In this document: positions 60,033-64,000 of the stretch, piece after piece | How positions within the stretch are numbered: the first letter of the stretch is position 1 | How the letters are laid out: the number at the start of each line of letters is the position of its first letter | Assembly (NCBI GenBank): GCA_937952305.1 | Contig: CALFZO010000166.1 | Span: 1 to 64,000, forward strand | Origin: an uncultured Anaerolineales bacterium | GTDB lineage: Bacteria > Chloroflexota > Anaerolineae > Anaerolineales > UBA6663 | Direction of reading: 5' to 3' | Length of the DNA: 64,000 bases | Translations under genes and position numbers: made by a program | The notes under the pieces: model-generated | Seen by the model: the letters and a program-made list of their open reading frames with translations, nothing else | Databases searched by the model: none | What the model was told of the DNA's origin: nothing

Positions 60033-60404
60033 TCACAACACTTCCGGCGCCAGGGAGACGATCTTCATAAAGCCCTTCTCGCGCAGTTCGCGCGCCACCG
60101 GGCCAAAGATGCGGGTCCCTTTCGGGTTCTCGCCGTCGTCATCCAGGATCACCGCCGCATTGTCGTCAAAGCGGATGTAGGAGCCGTCGTCCCGCTTGAA
60201 CTCCTTGGCGCAGCGCACAATCACGGCTTTGACGACGGCGCTTTTCTTGACCGCGCCCTGCGGGGCGGCTTCCTTGACCGACGCCACCACCACGTCGCCG
60301 ACATATCCGTACCGACGCTTGGAACCGCCCAGGATCCGAATCACCAGCAGTTCGCGGGCGCCGGTATTGTCGGCCACCGCCAAACGCGACTCTTGCTGGA
60401 TCAT
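60033..60404 (-). CDS. rplN: 50S ribosomal protein L14
   Basis: 123 residues. MIQQESRLAVADNTGARELLVIRI and the closing FMKIVSLAPEVL are near-universal. It sits at the 30S-50S interface and is a contact for the ribosome silencing factor RsfS. The ATG overlaps the rpsQ stop by 4 bases. Confidence 0.98.
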   Translation of the reverse strand: MIQQESRLAVADNTGARELLVIRILGGSKRRYGYVGDVVVASVKEAAPQGAVKKSAVVKAVIVRCAKEFKRDDGSYIRFDDNAAVILDDDGENPKGTRIFGPVARELREKGFMKIVSLAPEVL

Positions 60405-60679
60405 GCCGCACCCCCCTCGGGCGCCAGCTCAGACACCTGCACGGCGCGATTGAGGACGCTCTCCACCACCCAACGCTTGCGCCGGCTGATGGGCTGGCTC
60501 TCCACAATCTGCACCGCGTCGCCGACCTGGCACTGGTGCTCGTCGTGGGCCATGAAGCGCGTGGCGCGGTGCACCACCTTGCCGTACAGCGGGTGACGGT
60601 AGCTGCTCTCGACCTCCACCACCACCGTCTTCATCATCTTGTTGCTGGTCACTCGACCGACTAAGCGACGGCGAGGCAT
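60401..60679 (-). CDS. rpsQ: 30S ribosomal protein S17
   Basis: 92 residues from ATG 60679; sequence upstream in the same frame belongs to rpmC in another frame. GRVTSNKMMKTVVVEVE, HPLYGKVVHRATRF and VGDAVQIVESQPISRRKRW follow the OB-fold S17 pattern. One base separates it from the rpmC stop. Confidence 0.96.
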   Translation of the reverse strand: MPRRRLVGRVTSNKMMKTVVVEVESSYRHPLYGKVVHRATRFMAHDEHQCQVGDAVQIVESQPISRRKRWVVESVLNRAVQVSELAPEGGAA

Positions 60680-60680
60680 G

Positions 60681-60899
60681 TCAACTCTCCTTCGTGGCCG
60701 CGAGCTGGGCCGCAATCGCGCGCTCCCGCAACACGGTGGCCAACTGCGCAATCGTCCGGCGCGAAGCGCGCAGGCGGCTGTAATCGGTCAACTGGCCGGT
60801 GCGATACTGAAAGCGCAACTTGAATAGTTCTTCCCGGGCGTCTTCCAGCTTCGATTCAATCTCAGCTGTGGCCAGCGCCCGAATTTCGCTTGAACGCAT
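60681..60899 (-). CDS. rpmC: 50S ribosomal protein L29
   Basis: 72 residues. AGGAGG lies 6 nt before the ATG at 60899, which overlaps the rplP stop (TGATG); a GTG at 60902 is less likely. The two-helix hairpin has LRALATAEIESKLEDAREELFKLRFQYRTGQL-type spacing and LRASRRTIAQLATVLRER. It sits by the exit tunnel, where trigger factor and SRP dock. Confidence 0.96.
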   Translation of the reverse strand: MRSSEIRALATAEIESKLEDAREELFKLRFQYRTGQLTDYSRLRASRRTIAQLATVLRERAIAAQLAATKES

Positions 60900-61330
60900 C
60901 ACTGACCTCCTGCGGCCCGGACCTCGTCCGACGTCACCATCTTGGTTTTGATGGGCAACTTGTGCGAGGCCAGGCGGATCGCCTCTTTGGCGATGTCCTC
61001 CGGCAAGCCGGCGACTTCAAAAATGATGCGGCCCGGCTTGATCACGGCAACCCAGTGGTCCACCGCGCCCTTGCCCTTGCCCATGCGGCTCTCGGCCGCA
61101 CGCTGGGTGACCGGCTTATCCGGGAAAACCCGCACCCACACCTTGCCGCGGCGCTTCATATAGCGCACCAAGGCACGGCGCGCGGCCTCGATCTGCCGCT
61201 GGGTCAGCCAACACGGCTCAAGGGCCTGCAGGCCGTACTCGCCAAACGAAATCTCGACGCCACGGGTTTCATGTCCAGTCATGCGCCCGCGCATTTGCTT
61301 GCGCCATTTGACGCGCTTTGGCATCAACAT
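60899..61330 (-). CDS. rplP: 50S ribosomal protein L16
   Basis: 143 residues. Start KRVKWRKQMRGRMTGHETRG, then GEYGLQALEPCWLTQRQIEAARR and KPVTQRAAESRMGKGKGAVDHWVAVIKPG are diagnostic. L16 shapes the A-site tRNA path. It follows rpsC after a 66-base gap with no gene. Confidence 0.97.
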   Translation of the reverse strand: MLMPKRVKWRKQMRGRMTGHETRGVEISFGEYGLQALEPCWLTQRQIEAARRALVRYMKRRGKVWVRVFPDKPVTQRAAESRMGKGKGAVDHWVAVIKPGRIIFEVAGLPEDIAKEAIRLASHKLPIKTKMVTSDEVRAAGGQ

Positions 61331-61396
61331 AGTTCACCTCACGGTCGGCGCTGCCGCCCGGCGCCGTCGCACCGGTCCAACGCCAACGTGCTACTC

Positions 61397-62074
61397 CTAC
61401 TCGCTGACGTACACGTCCTCGGTCACTTCCGGTATTTCAATCGTCTCCGGCAACTTTTCGCCCTTGTATATCCAGACCTTGATGCCGATCCGGCCGAAAG
61501 TGGTCAAGGCCTCGGCGCGGGCGAAGTCAATATCGGCGCGCAGCGTCTGCGACGGCACGCGGCCTTCGCGCGCTGTCTCGCGGCGCGACATCTCGGCGCC
61601 GCCCAGGCGGCCGGAACACACGATCTTGATGCCTTGCGCGCCCTGGCGCATCGCCTGCGTCACCGCGCGCTTCATGGCGCGGCTGTGGCTGATGCGGCGC
61701 ACGATCTGGTCCCCGATATTCTCGGCCACCAGCTTGGCCTCCAGGTCCGGCTGCGAGATCTCCTCAACCTCCAGCTTGACCTTGGAGCCCGTCAGGGATT
61801 CGAGCTTGTGGCGCAGCACTTTCACCTGCGCGCCCTTGCGCCCGATCAGGATGCCGGGCTTGGCGGTCCAGATCGTGATCGTCACGCTGGACGGCGAGCG
61901 GTCGATGTCCACACGCGCGACGCCAGCCTTGGGGGCCTCGACATACACCAGCTTGCGGATGGCGAAATCCTGCTGCAGCTGCTGCGCATAGCGCCCCTTG
62001 GGCGCGTACCAGCGCGCTTCCCAGTCCTTGATGATGCCCAGCCGGAAGCCGATCGGATGAACTTTACGACCCAT
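61397..62074 (-). CDS. rpsC: 30S ribosomal protein S3
   Basis: 225 residues. GRKVHPIGFRLGIIKDWEARWYAP at the N-terminus; a KH domain with the GRKG loop (GILIGRKGAQVKVL); and the S3 C-terminal signature GAQGIKIVCSGRLGGAEMSR. It forms part of the mRNA helicase entry site. Its ATG overlaps the last base of rplV. Confidence 0.98.
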   Translation of the reverse strand: MGRKVHPIGFRLGIIKDWEARWYAPKGRYAQQLQQDFAIRKLVYVEAPKAGVARVDIDRSPSSVTITIWTAKPGILIGRKGAQVKVLRHKLESLTGSKVKLEVEEISQPDLEAKLVAENIGDQIVRRISHSRAMKRAVTQAMRQGAQGIKIVCSGRLGGAEMSRRETAREGRVPSQTLRADIDFARAEALTTFGRIGIKVWIYKGEKLPETIEIPEVTEDVYVSE

Positions 62075-62424
62075 TAGGACGCCGCTCCTTCTTTCTCAGC
62101 CACAACGATCGTGATGTGCGACGAACGCCGCAGCAGCGGCTTGAACCGCCCACGCGCGCCAAAGCGGCGCCACTTGCGGGTCGGCCCCTCGTCCGCGTAA
62201 GCTTTCTTGATGTACAGTTCCGCCCGGTTGAGGCCGAAATTCTCTTCGGCGTTGGCAATAGCCGTCCGCACAACCTTATAGACGGCCTGCGCCGCCGCCT
62301 TGGGCGTGAACTTCAGGATGGTCAGGGCCTCGTCGGCGCTCCGGCCGCGCACCAGATCCACGACCAGGCGCGTCTTCTGAGCCGACAGGCCGATGTAGCG
62401 GGCTTGCGCCTTGACGTCGCTCAT
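62074..62424 (-). CDS. rplV: 50S ribosomal protein L22
   Basis: 116 residues. ARYIGLSAQKTRLVVDLVRGRSADEAL, then the tunnel hairpin and the end ADEGPTRKWRRFGARGRFKPLLRRSSHITIVV. The hairpin reaches into the exit tunnel constriction. The ATG overlaps the rpsS stop by 4 bases. Confidence 0.98.
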   Translation of the reverse strand: MSDVKAQARYIGLSAQKTRLVVDLVRGRSADEALTILKFTPKAAAQAVYKVVRTAIANAEENFGLNRAELYIKKAYADEGPTRKWRRFGARGRFKPLLRRSSHITIVVAEKEGAAS

Positions 62425-62717
62425 GCCTTGGCGCCTCCGGCGGTTTCGGTCGTCTTCTCCTTGGACACGTGGCCGCGGAACATGCGCGTCGGCGCAAATT
62501 CGCCCAGCTTGTGGCCGACCATGTTCTCGGTGATGTAGATCGGCACGTGCCGCCGGCCATCATGCACGGCGATGGTGTGGCCGACCATCTGCGGGAAGAT
62601 CGTGCTGGCGCGGCTCCAGGTGCGAACGACCTTCTTCTCGGCGCGCTGGTTCATGGCCTCAATGCGCTTGAGCAGTTTCGGCTCAACGAACGGCCCTTTT
62701 TTCAGTGATCGCGACAT
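62421..62717 (-). CDS. rpsS: 30S ribosomal protein S19
   Basis: 98 residues. SRSLKKGPFVEPKLLKRI, then VRTWSRASTIFPQMVGHTIAVHDGR and HVPIYITENMVGHKLGEFAPTR. It binds the 16S head close to the A site, next to S13. A 25-base gap separates it from rplB. Confidence 0.98.
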   Translation of the reverse strand: MSRSLKKGPFVEPKLLKRIEAMNQRAEKKVVRTWSRASTIFPQMVGHTIAVHDGRRHVPIYITENMVGHKLGEFAPTRMFRGHVSKEKTTETAGGAKA

Positions 62718-62742
62718 ACGACGTTCTCCTCGTACCTACAGC

Positions 62743-63576
62743 TTAGCGCTGGCCGCGCCGCTTGACGATGAACTGGCTTGACTTCTTGTTGCGGCGGGTC
62801 TTGTAACCGCGCGTCGGCTTGCCCCACGGGCTGCGCGGGCCAGGCTTGCCCACCGGCTGCCGGCCCTCACCGCCGCCGTGCGGATGGTCGCGCGGACTCA
62901 TGGCCGTGCCGCGCACCGTCGGCCGGACACCCAGGTGGCGCTTGCGCCCAGCCTTGCCGAGCTTCACATTGGAGTGATCCAGGTTGCCGACCACGCCAAT
63001 GGTGGCCATACATTCCTGACGGATCAGGCGCACTTCCCCGGACGGCAAACGCACCTGGGCGTAATCGCCTTCCTTGCCCAGCAGCTGCGCGGCCATGCCG
63101 GCCGACCGGGCGATCTGGCCGCCCTTGCCCGGCTGAATCTCGATGTTGTGGATCAGCGTGCCCACCGGGATATTGGCGATCGGCAGCGCATTGCCGCTGC
63201 GGATGTCGATTTCCTTGCGGCTGGCCAGCACCCGGTCACCCACCTTCAACTCGAGCGGCGCCACGATGTAGCGCTTCTCGCCGTCGGCGTAATGCAGCAG
63301 CGCGATCCGGGCCGACCGGTTGGGGTCGTACTCGATGGCCGCCACTTTGGCCGGGATGTCCAGCTTGTCACGCTTGAAATCAACCAAGCGTAACTGGCGC
63401 TTGTGGCCGCCGCCGCGATGCCGCACGCTGACCGTGCCCTGATGGTCGCGGCCGCCGGTCTGGCGTTTGGGGGTGATCAGCCGGCGCTCCGGCTTGTCTT
63501 TGGTGATCTCCTCGAAGGTCGGGCTGGTCATCCCGCGCCGGCCGGGCGAGGTCGGTTTGTAGATTTTGACGGCCAT
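62743..63576 (-). CDS. rplB: 50S ribosomal protein L2
   Basis: 277 residues. Motifs: KPERRLITPKRQTGGRDHQGTVSVRHRGGGHKRQLR and the peptidyl-transferase-linked GVRPTVRGTAMSPRDHPHGGGEG with the conserved His (HPHGGG). It helps 30S-50S association and tRNA binding. Its start overlaps the rplW stop by one base. Confidence 0.98.
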   Translation of the reverse strand: MAVKIYKPTSPGRRGMTSPTFEEITKDKPERRLITPKRQTGGRDHQGTVSVRHRGGGHKRQLRLVDFKRDKLDIPAKVAAIEYDPNRSARIALLHYADGEKRYIVAPLELKVGDRVLASRKEIDIRSGNALPIANIPVGTLIHNIEIQPGKGGQIARSAGMAAQLLGKEGDYAQVRLPSGEVRLIRQECMATIGVVGNLDHSNVKLGKAGRKRHLGVRPTVRGTAMSPRDHPHGGGEGRQPVGKPGPRSPWGKPTRGYKTRRNKKSSQFIVKRRGQR

Positions 63577-63878
63577 TATTTCACACCCTCGAACAGGTCA
63601 ATGGTCTGGTCGGCGCGGATGGTGACGATGGCCTTCTTGTACTCAGACTTGCGCACCACCTCACGGCGGGTGCGCCCGCGGCGGCCGCGCTTGGCGGGCA
63701 CCACGACCACGTTCACCTTCATGACTTCCACATCGAAGAGCGTCTCGACCGCTTCCTTGACCTGGGTCTTGGTCGCGTGCGTATGCACTTCAAACACGTA
63801 CTGGTGCAACTTGGTGTTCTGGTACCGCGACTTCTCGGTTTCGATCGGACGCCGCAGGACGTCGTATACAGTCAACAT
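63576..63878 (-). CDS. rplW: 50S ribosomal protein L23
   Basis: 100 residues. DVLRRPIETEKSRYQNTKLHQYVFEV, ATKTQVKEAVETLFDV, and a basic loop (PAKRGRRGRTRR) mark L23. It is at the exit tunnel and docks trigger factor and SRP. It follows rplD by 11 bases. Confidence 0.97.
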   Translation of the reverse strand: MLTVYDVLRRPIETEKSRYQNTKLHQYVFEVHTHATKTQVKEAVETLFDVEVMKVNVVVVPAKRGRRGRTRREVVRKSEYKKAIVTIRADQTIDLFEGVK

Positions 63879-63889
63879 GCTCCGTCTCC

Positions 63890-64000
63890 TCAGCCGAGAT
63901 AGCCCTGGATCACGTCCAGCGCCGCCACTGGCAGCACCACGCGGTCGTAGCCGAGCAGGTCACGGATGTTCAGGTAGTTGGCGCGCAGATACTTGGCGTG
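63890..64000 (-). CDS. rplD: 50S ribosomal protein L4 (C-terminal fragment, cut by window edge)
   Basis: The last 36 codons and the TGA are visible. KYLRANYLNIRDLLGYDRVV and VAALDVIQGYLG match the end of bacterial L4. The position just before rplW confirms it. The rest lies beyond the window. In E. coli L4 also autoregulates the S10 operon. Confidence 0.9.
   Translation of the reverse strand, partial: HAKYLRANYLNIRDLLGYDRVVLPVAALDVIQGYLG

Overview
The window reads as a chromosomal segment of a G+C-rich, free-living bacterium, most likely a Chloroflexota member of the Anaerolineae/Caldilineae type. This is an inference. The reasons are an intact S10-spc-alpha ribosomal block of standard bacterial order, eukaryote-like Ser/Thr kinase signalling, SpoIIE phosphatases with arrays of GAF domains, a large secreted propeller/Ig-repeat protein, and start sites that include GTG and TTG and several apparently leaderless mRNAs. 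I see no tRNA, rRNA, CRISPR array, insertion sequence or prophage gene. Both ends cut a gene: a receiver-PAS-kinase-like protein on the left and rplD on the right.

Layout. 1-3118 (minus): a membrane sensor kinase followed by a receiver-PAS protein whose H-box has lost its histidine. 3403-4662 (minus): an MFS-type transporter. 4720-10136 (plus): a compact protein-phosphorylation locus behind a strong sigma70-type promoter, with a Ser/Thr kinase fused to a PQQ-type propeller, a PP2C phosphatase, a J-domain/vWA fusion, a zinc-ribbon/FHA protein and an unrecognised 80-residue protein. 10199-12131 (plus): an OmpR-type regulator and a membrane SPFH protein, closed by a bidirectional terminator. 12200-19385 (minus): a six-gene run of CAP lipoprotein, PolX polymerase, cNMP-SpoIIE phosphatase, SH3 protein, DUF971 protein and S9 peptidase. 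19474-21852 (plus): an alkyltransferase-like protein, a PHP-domain protein and a degenerate SDR. 21864-25119 (minus): a possible 49-residue membrane protein, gyrB and a polytopic membrane protein. 25302-28833 (plus): murA (with Asp at the catalytic Cys position), eno and a DUF6585-like protein. 28838-33928 (minus): a six-GAF SpoIIE phosphatase behind tyrS. 34080-41251 (plus): the secreted repeat protein, alaS and an acyl-CoA-binding protein. 41323-41895 (minus) a histidine phosphatase, and 42008-45236 (plus) a GNAT acetyltransferase, LysE exporter, RNA-methyltransferase-like protein and class I aldolase. 45319-48419 (minus): a methylase/MazG fusion and an amidohydrolase.

48447-64000 (minus) is a continuous ribosomal-protein block: rplD-rplW-rplB-rpsS-rplV-rpsC-rplP-rpmC-rpsQ-rplN-rplX-rplE-rpsN-rpsH-rplF-rplR-rpsE-rpmD-rplO-secY-adk-map-rpmJ-rpsM-rpsK-rpsD-rpoA-rplQ-truA-rplM-rpsI. 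It ends in a clear intrinsic terminator. infA, often found between map and rpmJ, is absent; a promoter-like sequence sits in its place.

The best candidate for an undescribed system is the 4.8-10.1 kb locus. It puts kinase, phosphatase, phosphothreonine reader (FHA), a metal-binding vWA domain and an Hsp70-recruiting J domain into one transcription unit. Other points worth a second look are the histidine-less kinase domain, promoters lying 6-8 nt before start codons, the Lys/Ala/Pro-rich tail on PolX, MurA Asp117 and the missing infA. No stretch above 300 bases lacks a gene; the longest gap is 3119-3402.
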